Below are positions 22,284 to 31,134 of a DNA stretch of 64,000 nucleotides, in pieces (positions within the stretch are counted from its first letter, which is position 1; each line of letters begins with the position of its first letter). This stretch comes from an uncultured Acetatifactor sp. (GTDB lineage Bacteria > Bacillota > Clostridia > Lachnospirales > Lachnospiraceae), in NCBI GenBank assembly GCA_947586055.1, contig CANPXL010000004.1, positions 1 to 64,000 on the forward strand, written 5' to 3'. The notes beneath the pieces are model-generated. The model saw only the letters and a list, made by a program, of their open reading frames with translations. It was not told the DNA's origin and did no database searches. Made by a program: the position numbers and the translations under genes.

Positions 22284-25211
22284 TTATATTTCGTTGGTGA
22301 CGCCGGCGTCCGGCATATCCGCCGTACCCGTGATCAGTTCCTCATCCCCCAGACCGTAATAGTACCGGATAATATCTCTGGTCGCCTGAGCCGCGTTGTC
22401 TGAGGAATAGCCGAACGGAATCCTTGTGGCAATTGCGATTTCCGGCTGTTCGTAAGGCGCATAACAGACAAAGAGCGCGTGGCTGGGCCGGCTTTTCGTC
22501 TGCTCTGCCGTACCGGTTTTCCCTGCCACCTCCACAGCAAGATCGCTGAAATAGGTTTTATTCTGCACGACCTGTCTCATGCCGGAATGAATGGCATCCC
22601 AATACTCCTGCGGCATGTCCACCGTATTTCTGATTTTGGGAGCCGGTTCCGAGATCAGGCCGCCCTGGGAATCCGTGATCCGATCGATCAGCGTCAGATT
22701 ATAACAGGTCCCCCCGTTGGCCACCGTTGCCACGTAACGCGCCAGCGCCGCCGTTGTGTAGCTGTGGGTGCCCTGTCCGATGGCGGAACGCACCGGGTCC
22801 ATATCGGAGACCGTGGGCGCCGCCTCGGACAGCTCGATGCCGGATTTGTCCGTCAGGCCGTAGAGATCCGCATACTGATAAAGGGCGTTCAGTCCCGCAC
22901 TCTCGTCGTAGGAACCGTCCCTGGTCGCCAGCCGGTATCCGACGTCGTAAAAGTAATAGTTGCAGGAATCCCGGATCGCAGTGACCACATTCTCGTTTCC
23001 ATGGCCGTAGATCTTCCAGCAGCGGGGGGAATCGGCGATGTTGGTGTACACGCCCGTGCATGTAATCTGGTTTTTCAGCGTGATCACGTTTTCCATCAGT
23101 CCCGCCGACGCCGTAACCATTTTAAACGTGGATCCGGGCGCCATGGCCGACTGGGTCGCGTAGTTAAACTGCGGATTGGATTTGTCGGCGTTCAGCCTGG
23201 CATAATATTCCGCGTTGATGGAGTTGGCCATTAAATTGTTGTCGTAGCCCGGGTAGGACACCAGCGCCAGAACATCCCCGGTGTTTACGTCCGTAATCAC
23301 AACGGACGCGTTACAGGGATCCAGCGCCAGCTGAGCCGGCGTAATGTCCAGATTCTGGATCCGGTTCATCATAAACTGGTAAGCCGTAAGCTTCCCCGCA
23401 AACAGAGCTTCCTCCTCTTCCATGGGAATATCCACCTGCCTCTGTTCGCAGAGCACCTGGCACACCTGCCGCCCCGTTATCACGTCGGAGAGAAGCATAT
23501 ACTTGTAGATCCGCTTCTGGAACTCGGTATTGTTGTCCACCATCTGAATGATATAATTCACGATCTTCGCATAAATCTCTTCGGATTCCGAATATTTGTC
23601 GTTCAGATCCAGCTTGCTGACATCGATCCAGTTCCGTGCGATGCAGTATCGCAGATACTCCCCCAGACTGATGACCTCGTCCGTGGTCCATGCGATATAG
23701 GTCTTGTCCGTCGTGTCAACCGCCTCCGTCATGATGACGCCCTGACTGTTCAGCAGCGAAACAATGCGGCTTTCATACACCTGATATTCCTCCGGGAGCT
23801 TATTGTACGGCGTATCCCCCGTCTGCAGCTCGTCTCGGAGCTTTTCATACACTTTTTCCCGGTAAGCCAGATACTCCTGATAAACCTCTTTCTCCGTCGC
23901 CTCCGCGTCGTCGTCCGCCAGCGATTTCAGATCGATGATGGAGTTGTTGAACATGGCGAAATACACCTCGTAAATGGGGATCCTGATATCCGAACTGCTG
24001 GAGTTCTCGGTGGCAACGTACTGTTTTGCGTTTATGATCTTGCTTGACACAAGTCCGGCAAGCCTCTGCTCCAGAATATTGTAGACCGCCTTGGTGAGAT
24101 CGCTGTCAATGGTCAGGTAGACATCCTGTCCGGCCTTCGGCTCCTGTCTTTCTATGATGGCGTTTACCTTGCCCATGATATCGACGATCACCGTCTCATG
24201 GCCCTTCACGCCCTGAAGCGTCGTCTCGAGATACCCTTCGATGCCGCCCTTGCCAACAACGCTGTTGATGTCGTACGGTATGCTGCCCACCGCGCCTTCT
24301 TCCTCCAGCTTTGCGTTCAGTTCCGTAAGCTCTTCCGAGGAAATCTTTCCCGTATATCCCAGCACATGGGCAAAATACTTGCTGTCCACATATCTGCGGA
24401 CCGTGTCCTCCACGATGGTGACGCCGGGCAGATCGTCGGAATTTTCCATAATGACCGCGACGGTTTTTTCACTGACATTCGTGGCGACGGTGGTTCCGAT
24501 ATATTTCCGATAAGAAGTCAGTCTCATGGCATAGCGCAGCGTCACAAGCTGGAGCCATTCCTCTTTTGTGTAGCCGTCCCCGGCCAGAAAAGCGCTGTCC
24601 GTGTCCTCCGGGTCCTCATACCTTCCCAGCGCGAAACTTCTGGGACCGCTTAAGTATTCCATCACCTCAAGGGGAGTGGCGGTCCGTTCCTCCTCCTTAA
24701 GCTGATCGACGGTGGCGTAGCCGTAGACATCGGCGAGAAACCGCAGCTTTGCCGTTCCGTCCACGCCAAACGCGAACTGTCCGTCCTCGTCGATGATGAC
24801 GCGGAAATCCGTAATGACATTGTCGCCGTTTTTTTCGATCATTCCGATCAGCCGGTAGAGCATCCCGTTCAACTGCGCATTCTTGCTTTTCCCGGACTCA
24901 AAGACGTCCTCCACCTTTACGGAATACGCAAGCTCGTTATAAGCCAGAATGTTTCCGTTCCGGTCATAGATGTTTCCGCGGGTGCTGGCAATGTCTCTGG
25001 TTTTTTCCACCTCCAGCACAAACTCATCCAGATATTCCTGTCCATGCACGATCTGAAGCTGAAAGCAGCGGTAAATCAGAATGCCGCCCAGCATAAAGAA
25101 GATTACGGTAAAAACCGTAAGCCTGCTGGTCAGAAAACCGATCAGTTTTTCCTTCAACTCATCAAACAAATTTCTGCGCTCTCCTTTTTTCATGGTTTTC
25201 AAGTTTCTCAT
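22284..25211 (-). CDS. mrdA: Penicillin-binding protein 2-type transpeptidase with a large insertion
   Basis: Product of 975 residues, long for this family (commonly 600-720). A cytoplasmic tail of about 30 residues precedes one membrane helix; the dimerisation domain includes STRGNIYDRNGNILAYN. The transpeptidase has STFK (Ser694), SCN (749-751) and KTG (898-900). Between the strand VYLTIDSDLTKAVYNIL (about 364-380) and ASVVITDVNTGDVLALVSYP (about 635-653), where relatives have a short link, there are some 250 extra mostly helical residues. It crosslinks peptidoglycan during cell elongation with RodA. The ATG (AAGG in front) overlaps mreD by 50 bp. Confidence 0.92.
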   Translation of the reverse strand: MRNLKTMKKGERRNLFDELKEKLIGFLTSRLTVFTVIFFMLGGILIYRCFQLQIVHGQEYLDEFVLEVEKTRDIASTRGNIYDRNGNILAYNELAYSVKVEDVFESGKSKNAQLNGMLYRLIGMIEKNGDNVITDFRVIIDEDGQFAFGVDGTAKLRFLADVYGYATVDQLKEEERTATPLEVMEYLSGPRSFALGRYEDPEDTDSAFLAGDGYTKEEWLQLVTLRYAMRLTSYRKYIGTTVATNVSEKTVAVIMENSDDLPGVTIVEDTVRRYVDSKYFAHVLGYTGKISSEELTELNAKLEEEGAVGSIPYDINSVVGKGGIEGYLETTLQGVKGHETVIVDIMGKVNAIIERQEPKAGQDVYLTIDSDLTKAVYNILEQRLAGLVSSKIINAKQYVATENSSSSDIRIPIYEVYFAMFNNSIIDLKSLADDDAEATEKEVYQEYLAYREKVYEKLRDELQTGDTPYNKLPEEYQVYESRIVSLLNSQGVIMTEAVDTTDKTYIAWTTDEVISLGEYLRYCIARNWIDVSKLDLNDKYSESEEIYAKIVNYIIQMVDNNTEFQKRIYKYMLLSDVITGRQVCQVLCEQRQVDIPMEEEEALFAGKLTAYQFMMNRIQNLDITPAQLALDPCNASVVITDVNTGDVLALVSYPGYDNNLMANSINAEYYARLNADKSNPQFNYATQSAMAPGSTFKMVTASAGLMENVITLKNQITCTGVYTNIADSPRCWKIYGHGNENVVTAIRDSCNYYFYDVGYRLATRDGSYDESAGLNALYQYADLYGLTDKSGIELSEAAPTVSDMDPVRSAIGQGTHSYTTAALARYVATVANGGTCYNLTLIDRITDSQGGLISEPAPKIRNTVDMPQEYWDAIHSGMRQVVQNKTYFSDLAVEVAGKTGTAEQTKSRPSHALFVCYAPYEQPEIAIATRIPFGYSSDNAAQATRDIIRYYYGLGDEELITGTADMPDAGVTNEI

Positions 25212-25680
25212 TGACCTTCAGTATCAGCGGATAGAGAAACAGGGTAGCCACAATGGTATACAACGCTTCCGGCAGGATCACATGCCCCAGATAATATGTA
25301 AACTGCAGCCTGCTGCGCAGCATGAACATCAGAATATAACAGATCAGGCCGTACGACAGGTCGCTGGTAATGATCAACGCCATGGGAAGCTTAATATCCT
25401 CGGGGTAAAAGATACGGCTGAACTTGCCGTTCAAATAGCCCGCATACATTAAAAGCAACGCGTAAAACCCAAGAAAATCCCCGTAAAAAATATCGTTGAG
25501 AAGCCCGCATACAAATCCGATGATAAGCCCCTCCTTCTCCCCTCTCATAAATCCGAAGGAGGAAGTCAGAATGATCATCAGGTTTGGAATGATCCCCGCA
25601 AAGGCAACGCTGCCCAGCACGCTGCTCTGCAGGAGAAAGCAAGCCAATATGAAAATGGCAACTGTAACCTTTCGCAGCAT
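25162..25680 (-). CDS. mreD: Rod shape-determining membrane protein MreD
   Basis: Product of 172 residues with five to six membrane helices; family stretch IPNLMIILTSSFGFMRGEKEGLIIGFVCG, seen at residues 30-58, and a C-terminal helix LYTIVATLFLYPLILKVNEKL. A partner of MreC in the elongation complex. It starts 6 bases after the mreC stop. Confidence 0.9.
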   Translation of the reverse strand: MLRKVTVAIFILACFLLQSSVLGSVAFAGIIPNLMIILTSSFGFMRGEKEGLIIGFVCGLLNDIFYGDFLGFYALLLMYAGYLNGKFSRIFYPEDIKLPMALIITSDLSYGLICYILMFMLRSRLQFTYYLGHVILPEALYTIVATLFLYPLILKVNEKLENHEKRRAQKFV

Positions 25681-25686
25681 TTCAAA

Positions 25687-26559
25687 CTATTCCCCGTCAA
25701 TGGTCTGCTTCAGATCCGTGATAACCAAAACCTCACCCAGGTGTTCAAAATCCACTGCCGGGGTGATGCGCCCTGATTTCGTCAGGTTGTTGGCGTCCGT
25801 CTCTATCCTGTTGATGTATCCGATCAGAATGTTCGGCAGATATTTGTCACTGATGTTCGACGTGACAACCTTATCTCCCACCGCGATCGCATTCCGGCTG
25901 TCGACAAGCTGGCTGAAGGATATACTGTTTTCCGTCATGAGCTGCAGGCTTCCCGAAACGATCATGTTGTCCTCGGTCGCAAGCGTCATGGCGCTGACAT
26001 TGCTGTTGTCGGAGATAATGGAGGTGACTCTGGACCAGTTTGGCCCTGTGGCGGTGATGCGTCCCACGAGCCCGCCTCCCGCGATCACATTCATGTCAAC
26101 GGCCAGTCCGTCGTCCGTCCCCTTGTCGATCAGAAAGACGGCATACCAGTTCCCGGTATCCCGGCCGATAATCCGGGCGCCGACCTTGCTGTAGGAGGCG
26201 TACTGTTCGTCCAGTTCTATCAGTTCCCTGAGCTGATTCAGCTCATACTTATCCTTCTGCAGCAGCGTGTTTTCCTCCGTAAGCTGTGCGATCTCCTGCC
26301 GAAGCTGCTCGTTTTCCTCCAGAAGGTCCCGGATCCGGACCAGCTCCCGGGAGCGGTTGGCGAGCCATCCGCCCAGCTTCCCGATCCCCTGCTGGAAGGG
26401 AACGATCACCTTTCCCGCCGCCGCGTTCAACGGCCTGTTGAACACATCCGTGCCAAAGGTAATCAGCATCAGGACCGTACAGAGGATCGTCAGGATCAGG
26501 AGAAGATATTTGCTGGGGATCGTAAATTTTTCCCCTTTTCTTTTCACTACCGGACTCAT
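25687..26559 (-). CDS. mreC: Rod shape-determining protein MreC
   Basis: Product of 290 residues. One N-terminal membrane helix, a coiled coil (LVRIRDLLEENEQLRQEIAQL region, about 68-105), then two beta-barrel domains with ARIIGRDTGNWY, GGGLVGRIT and VVTSNISDKYLPNILIGY. It links the elongasome synthases to MreB from the outer side of the membrane. It overlaps mreB by 4 bp. Confidence 0.93.
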   Translation of the reverse strand: MSPVVKRKGEKFTIPSKYLLLILTILCTVLMLITFGTDVFNRPLNAAAGKVIVPFQQGIGKLGGWLANRSRELVRIRDLLEENEQLRQEIAQLTEENTLLQKDKYELNQLRELIELDEQYASYSKVGARIIGRDTGNWYAVFLIDKGTDDGLAVDMNVIAGGGLVGRITATGPNWSRVTSIISDNSNVSAMTLATEDNMIVSGSLQLMTENSISFSQLVDSRNAIAVGDKVVTSNISDKYLPNILIGYINRIETDANNLTKSGRITPAVDFEHLGEVLVITDLKQTIDGE

Positions 26560-27566
26560 TTACTCATCCCTTCGATGGCGTAGGCGACAGACTTATAATT
26601 GTCGTCCTTGATGATTCTGGCCAGACCCGTCACCACGCTGACCATGGGGTCCTCCGCCGGATTGATCTTAAGGCCCGTTCCCACCTCCAGCCGCTCCGCC
26701 AGATGGCTGATCTGGGAGGCGCCGCCGGTGAGATAGATCCCGTGCCGGTAAATATCGGCGGCAAGCTCCGGCGGGGTGCGCTCCAATATCACTTTCACAT
26801 TATCGATAATGGTATGGAAATGTTCCTCAAGACATTCCACCACGAGCTTTGTGGGGATTTCCCGCTCCACGGGAAGTCCGGTGACGATATCCCGGCCGTA
26901 TACGACGGCGCCCTTCCCCTCCCGTTCCAGATCGTTGATGGACATTTTTACGGTCTCGGCGGTCTTCCCGCCGATGATCAGGCTGTATTCCTTCCTTACC
27001 GCGGCGCGGATGGCCTCGTCGAATTTCAGTCCGCCGGTTTTGATCAGGCGGCTCAGCACGATGCCGCCCAGCGAGAGGATGGAAATCTCCGTCGTCTCAT
27101 ATCCCACATTGACCACCAGAACGCCCTGGGAATTTTTCACGTCGATGTCAAGCCCCAGCCCGTCGGCCACCGCTTTTTCCACCACCATGATTTTCTTCGC
27201 CTTCACGCCGGCGTCCCGGATCAGATCGTAAAACGCCCTCTTCTCGACTTCCGTCACATCCGTGGGAACCGCGATATAAAAATCAGCCGGCTTGCTGTTT
27301 CCTCTCTGCAGATCGCTGACAAAATATCTGACGAGGGTTTCCATGTTTTTGATGTCGGCTATCACGCCGTTGGACAGGGGGTATGAAATATGAATATTCC
27401 CCGGCGCTTTCTCATACATTTCAAATGCAGAGTCCCCGTAAGCGAACAACGTGTTCTTATTCTCGATGGCGATCATGTTTTTTTCCACGAGAATGTGATC
27501 GTCGCTTCTTGTGTAGATTTTAATGTTGTTGGTACCCAGATCGATACCAAATGCGTTTGCTGCCAA
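26556..27566 (-). CDS. mreB: Rod shape-determining actin-like protein MreB
   Basis: Product of 336 residues. Actin-fold ATP sites: GIDLGTNNIKIY (phosphate 1), VVNVGYETTEISIL (phosphate 2), IYLTGGASQISHLAERL (adenosine). It forms membrane-bound filaments that guide peptidoglycan insertion. The start codon is TTG at 27566, 7 bases after AAAGGAG; no ATG lies near, and the residues after it (GIDLG by position 7) show the start is right. Confidence 0.95.
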   Translation of the reverse strand: MAANAFGIDLGTNNIKIYTRSDDHILVEKNMIAIENKNTLFAYGDSAFEMYEKAPGNIHISYPLSNGVIADIKNMETLVRYFVSDLQRGNSKPADFYIAVPTDVTEVEKRAFYDLIRDAGVKAKKIMVVEKAVADGLGLDIDVKNSQGVLVVNVGYETTEISILSLGGIVLSRLIKTGGLKFDEAIRAAVRKEYSLIIGGKTAETVKMSINDLEREGKGAVVYGRDIVTGLPVEREIPTKLVVECLEEHFHTIIDNVKVILERTPPELAADIYRHGIYLTGGASQISHLAERLEVGTGLKINPAEDPMVSVVTGLARIIKDDNYKSVAYAIEGMSK

Positions 27567-27634
27567 AGTGAAACTCCTTTCTGACGCAGGGGCGCCCGAG
27601 GCGCCGCCATCGCATTGTATTTAAATTTCCGCCG

Positions 27635-28330
27635 TCAACCGCAAAACCATGCATTCTCTTTAAAACTGAAATACCGGTTGTCACCGATGACAATATGGTC
27701 CAGAAGGGGAATGTCCATTTTTTCTCCCAGCTCCCTGAGCGAACGCGTAAGGTCGGCGTCGGCGCCGCTGGGCGTCGGATCGCCGCTGGGATGGTTATGC
27801 ACAAGCAGAATGTTTACCGCTCTGTACCGCAGCGCCTCGAGAAAGATTTCCCGCGGCGAGATCAGAGCCATCCGGACGCTGCCCTGGGAAAGCCTTCTCT
27901 CCGCGATCATCTGACCCTTTGCGTCCAGGCATACAAGGACAACGCACTCCGTTGTCAAATGCCTTAATTTTTCCATGAAATAGCCTGCCGTCTGACCGGA
28001 ACTGCAAAAGCAGAGTCCCTGGCTTGCGGTCGCGGCGCTCATCCGCTTTGACAGTTCCGCAAGACATTTCAGCTTCACGGCTTTCACCTGGCCGATTCCC
28101 TTCACGCTCTTAAGGTCGTCCAGCGTCACGTTGTAAAGCCCAAGCAGTCCTTCCTTTGGATAGCGGGTCAGCTTAAGCACCTGCTCCGCCAGCTGCAGCG
28201 CGCTGTTTTCCTTTGTGCCTGTCCGGATGATGATGGCCAGAAGTTCAGCTTCCGTCAGATTTTCCGGGCCAAACCGGAGAAATCTTTCGTAGGGCATCTC
28301 CTGACTGCCCTCTTCCCGTATTTTTCTCAT
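27635..28330 (-). CDS. radC: RadC/JAB-domain protein
   Basis: Product of 231 residues. N-terminal helix-hairpin-helix region (LKSVKGIGQVKAVKLKCLAEL), then the JAB/MPN domain with the metal motif LLVHNHPSGDPTPSGADADL. The proposed DNA-repair role is not firmly shown, and some relatives act with mobile DNA; here it heads the mreBCD cluster as in many Firmicutes. Confidence 0.93.
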   Translation of the reverse strand: MRKIREEGSQEMPYERFLRFGPENLTEAELLAIIIRTGTKENSALQLAEQVLKLTRYPKEGLLGLYNVTLDDLKSVKGIGQVKAVKLKCLAELSKRMSAATASQGLCFCSSGQTAGYFMEKLRHLTTECVVLVCLDAKGQMIAERRLSQGSVRMALISPREIFLEALRYRAVNILLVHNHPSGDPTPSGADADLTRSLRELGEKMDIPLLDHIVIGDNRYFSFKENAWFCG

Positions 28331-28373
28331 GCGTCTCCTTCCAACCTTCTCCGACGCATCTGAAACGGGCGGC

Positions 28374-28613
28374 CTATCTGATAAAGCGATAGACCAAAAG
28401 CGCGATCACAACGCCGATAACGCTGGCGATCGTGATCTGGATCGTGAGCCCGAATGTCAGCACAAAAAATCCGAGATCCAGCACCACGGGAGAACTGAGA
28501 CCGAAGGACTGGCCGTAGTTCAGGAAGCTTCCCTCAAAGTATGTGCCGATAAATCTGCCGATCACAAAGCCCACAAGAACCAAAAGTACCAAAACCCAGT
28601 TTATTCTTTTCAA
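28374..28613 (-). CDS. DUF4321 small membrane protein
   Basis: Product of 79 residues with two hydrophobic helices (INWVLVLLVLVGFVIGRF and a C-terminal LTIQITIASVIGVVIALLVY) and a short outside loop with GTYFEGSFLNYG. It fits the DUF4321 family that is often found near mreB/radC in clostridia. The start is TTG at 28613 after AGAGGG. Function unknown. Confidence 0.75.
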   Translation of the reverse strand: MKRINWVLVLLVLVGFVIGRFIGTYFEGSFLNYGQSFGLSSPVVLDLGFFVLTFGLTIQITIASVIGVVIALLVYRFIR

Positions 28614-28736
28614 CCTGATCCCTCTCTTTTTCGTCGGTAACCCCTACAGAACCGTCCGCTGCCCGGGCAGAACCGGTCCCATATGTCTTTTTATAGTACC
28701 ACAAAATGGAAAGCCTGTACATAAAAATCATAGAAA

Positions 28737-30080
28737 TTATTTTGACGTTTTTCTACAATCGCGCTCCCCTTCTTCTTTGCCGCCGCACATTTCCTTTTTG
28801 ACCAGCCCGCTGTCCGCCAGGGACTGCAGCGACCGCAGGATGCCGAATCTGGCATGCGGCCAGGTAAGACCTCCCTGAAAATAGACGGTATAAGGCGGCT
28901 TTATGGGGCCGTCCGCGGAAAGCTCTATGGATGAGCCGGAGACGAAAGCGCCCGCCGCCATGATGACCCTGGCGTCATATCCCGGCATGTCCCATGGCTG
29001 CGGGGTGACATGGCTGTCCACCGGCGCCGCGGCCTGGATGCCCTGACAGAAGGCGACGACGGCCTCCGGGCTTCCCAGCGTGATCGCCTGGATGATGTCG
29101 TGTCTGCTCTCGCTGCCGTCCGGCGTCACCCCATACCCCAGAGACTGATAGAGATTTGCCGCAAAAATCGCTCCCTTCAGAGCCGCCGCCGTGACTGTCG
29201 GCGCAAGAAAAAGTCCCTGGTAAAAATCCTTCAGTACGCCCAGCGATGCCCCCACTTCCTTCGCCAGTCCCGGCGAGGTCAGGCGGCAGGCGGCGTTCTC
29301 CACACATTCTCCTGTGCCGGCGATATAACCGCCGATGGGGGCAAGGCCGCCGCCGGGATTCTTGATCAGGGATCCCACCACCATATCGGCCCCCACATCG
29401 CCGGGCTCCCTTTCCTCCACAAATTCTCCGTAGCAGTTGTCCACCATGCAGATCACGTCGGGCTTTATGCCTTTGACAAAGGCGATCAACTCGCCGATCC
29501 GTTCCACGGACAGGGTCGGTCTCGTCTGGTATCCTTTGGAGCGCTGAATGGTCACAAGACGGGTTTTCTCCGTAATGTTTTCCCGGATCTTTTCATAGTC
29601 GAAACCGCCGTCCGCAAGAAGATCCACCTGCCTGTAGGAGATCCCGTATTCCGCAAGGGATCCCCGGGACGGCCGGATGCCGATGACTTCCTCCAGCGTA
29701 TCGTAAGGTTTTCCCACCGGGGAGAGAAGTTCGTCCCCGGGGCGGAGATTGCTCATCAGAGCCAGCGCCAGCGCATGGGTGCCGCAGGTGATCTGGGGAC
29801 GCACCAGCGCGTCCTCGGTGTGAAAAACCTTCGCATACACCCGCTCCAGAGTGTCGCGGCCCAGATCGTTGTAACCGTAGCCCGTGGTGCCCAGCAGGCA
29901 CGCCTCGCTGACCCTGCATTCCTGCATGGCCCTGATTACCCTGAGCTGGTTGTATTCCGCAGTCCGGTCGATCTCCCGGAAGCGTTCTTCCAGTTTTTCC
30001 AGAATTTTCACGCCGTATTCATAGACAGGCGCCGTAATGCCAAGAGCTTCGTACTCTTTCCGCAAACTATCGTCGCACAT
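28737..30080 (-). CDS. Methionine gamma-lyase-like PLP enzyme (aluminium resistance protein family)
   Basis: Product of 447 residues. The PLP-binding Lys is in VVGSLIKNPGGGLAPIGGYIAG; GTTGYGYNDLGRDTLERVYAKVF and PQITCGTHALALAL are typical of the YnbB/aluminium-resistance group within the Cys/Met metabolism enzymes. The true reaction is not established for this family. ATG at 30080 with GGAAAGGAAC upstream. Downstream of miaA in the mutS-mutL-miaA transcription order, an arrangement also found in other Firmicutes. Confidence 0.85.
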   Translation of the reverse strand: MCDDSLRKEYEALGITAPVYEYGVKILEKLEERFREIDRTAEYNQLRVIRAMQECRVSEACLLGTTGYGYNDLGRDTLERVYAKVFHTEDALVRPQITCGTHALALALMSNLRPGDELLSPVGKPYDTLEEVIGIRPSRGSLAEYGISYRQVDLLADGGFDYEKIRENITEKTRLVTIQRSKGYQTRPTLSVERIGELIAFVKGIKPDVICMVDNCYGEFVEEREPGDVGADMVVGSLIKNPGGGLAPIGGYIAGTGECVENAACRLTSPGLAKEVGASLGVLKDFYQGLFLAPTVTAAALKGAIFAANLYQSLGYGVTPDGSESRHDIIQAITLGSPEAVVAFCQGIQAAAPVDSHVTPQPWDMPGYDARVIMAAGAFVSGSSIELSADGPIKPPYTVYFQGGLTWPHARFGILRSLQSLADSGLVKKEMCGGKEEGERDCRKTSK

Positions 30081-30158
30081 AAATGATATAGTTCCTTTCC
30101 TTCCGCTTTTTCCCTGAAGTTCCGGGTCTTCCTCCGGGCCTGCTTCCGCTCCCGGGCT

Positions 30159-31106
30159 TTATCCGGCAATCCCTCTCTCCCGCAGCTTTCCGAGCAGATA
30201 TTCCAGTATCCTGTCCTCGTCATACCCGAACTCGTTCTTGTTGACCCAGATCGCATCTGGCTCCCTGCGAAACCACGTCAGCTGACGTTTTGCAAAGTGT
30301 CTTGTGTTCTGCTTGATCGCCTCCACGGCTTCCTCGCGGGAGATCTCCCCGTCCATCCAGGAAAGCAGTTCCCGGTAGCCCAGACCCTGCATGGAAACCA
30401 TGTCCCTTCTGCAGCCCATGTCGCGCAGACGTCTCACTTCTTCCGCAAGGCCCTGCGCCATCATCTCGTCCACCCTTTCGTCAATCCGGCGGTAGAGTCT
30501 CTCCCGCTCGTCGTTGAGCACAAAATAACAGGACAGGTAGGCGCTGCCCTTCTCCCTCTCCCGCTGATTGTGCGCGGAGATCGGCGTCCCCGTGAGGTGC
30601 CGGTATTCCAGCGCCCGTATGACGCGCTTTACATTGTTTGGGTGGATCGCCGCGGCGGATAGGGGATCGACCTGCTCCAGCAGTCCGTGCAGATACGCCG
30701 CTCCGCGTTCTTTCACGGCCGTTTCCAACGTGCGGCGGTACGCCGCGTCCTCTTCCTCCTGCGTAAAATCCACGTCCTTCAGCAGCGCCTGAATATAAAA
30801 TCCGGTGCCTCCCGCCACGATGGGAAGATGTCCCCGCCGATAAATCCCGGCGAGACATTCTCTGCCCTTCTGCTGGAAAACCGCCACATTAAAAGGCTCC
30901 CGGGGATCCAGAAGATCGATCAAATGATGGGGAACGCCCTGCATTTCCTCCCGGGTGATCTTTGCGGATCCAATGTCCATATAGCGGTAAACCTGCATGG
31001 AATCCGCAGAGAGAATCTCTCCGTTCACCGCCTTCGCCAGCGCCACGGAAAGTTTTGTTTTTCCCACCGCGGTAGGGCCGGCCAAAACGATCAGGGGCTT
31101 TTTCAT
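30159..31106 (-). CDS. miaA: tRNA dimethylallyltransferase
   Basis: Product of 315 residues from the ATG at 31106 (GGAG 6 bases upstream); a TTG 12 bases earlier is less likely. P-loop VLAGPTAVGKTKLSVALA, DSMQVYRYMDIGSAKIT, PHHLIDLLDP, VAGGTGFYIQALL and RQLTWFRRE. It adds a dimethylallyl group to A37 of tRNAs reading UNN codons, which MiaB (38484) then methylthiolates. Follows mutL. Confidence 0.96.
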   Translation of the reverse strand: MKKPLIVLAGPTAVGKTKLSVALAKAVNGEILSADSMQVYRYMDIGSAKITREEMQGVPHHLIDLLDPREPFNVAVFQQKGRECLAGIYRRGHLPIVAGGTGFYIQALLKDVDFTQEEEDAAYRRTLETAVKERGAAYLHGLLEQVDPLSAAAIHPNNVKRVIRALEYRHLTGTPISAHNQREREKGSAYLSCYFVLNDERERLYRRIDERVDEMMAQGLAEEVRRLRDMGCRRDMVSMQGLGYRELLSWMDGEISREEAVEAIKQNTRHFAKRQLTWFRREPDAIWVNKNEFGYDEDRILEYLLGKLRERGIAG

Positions 31107-31134
31107 ACCATGCTCCAATCGGATCCCTTCCTTC

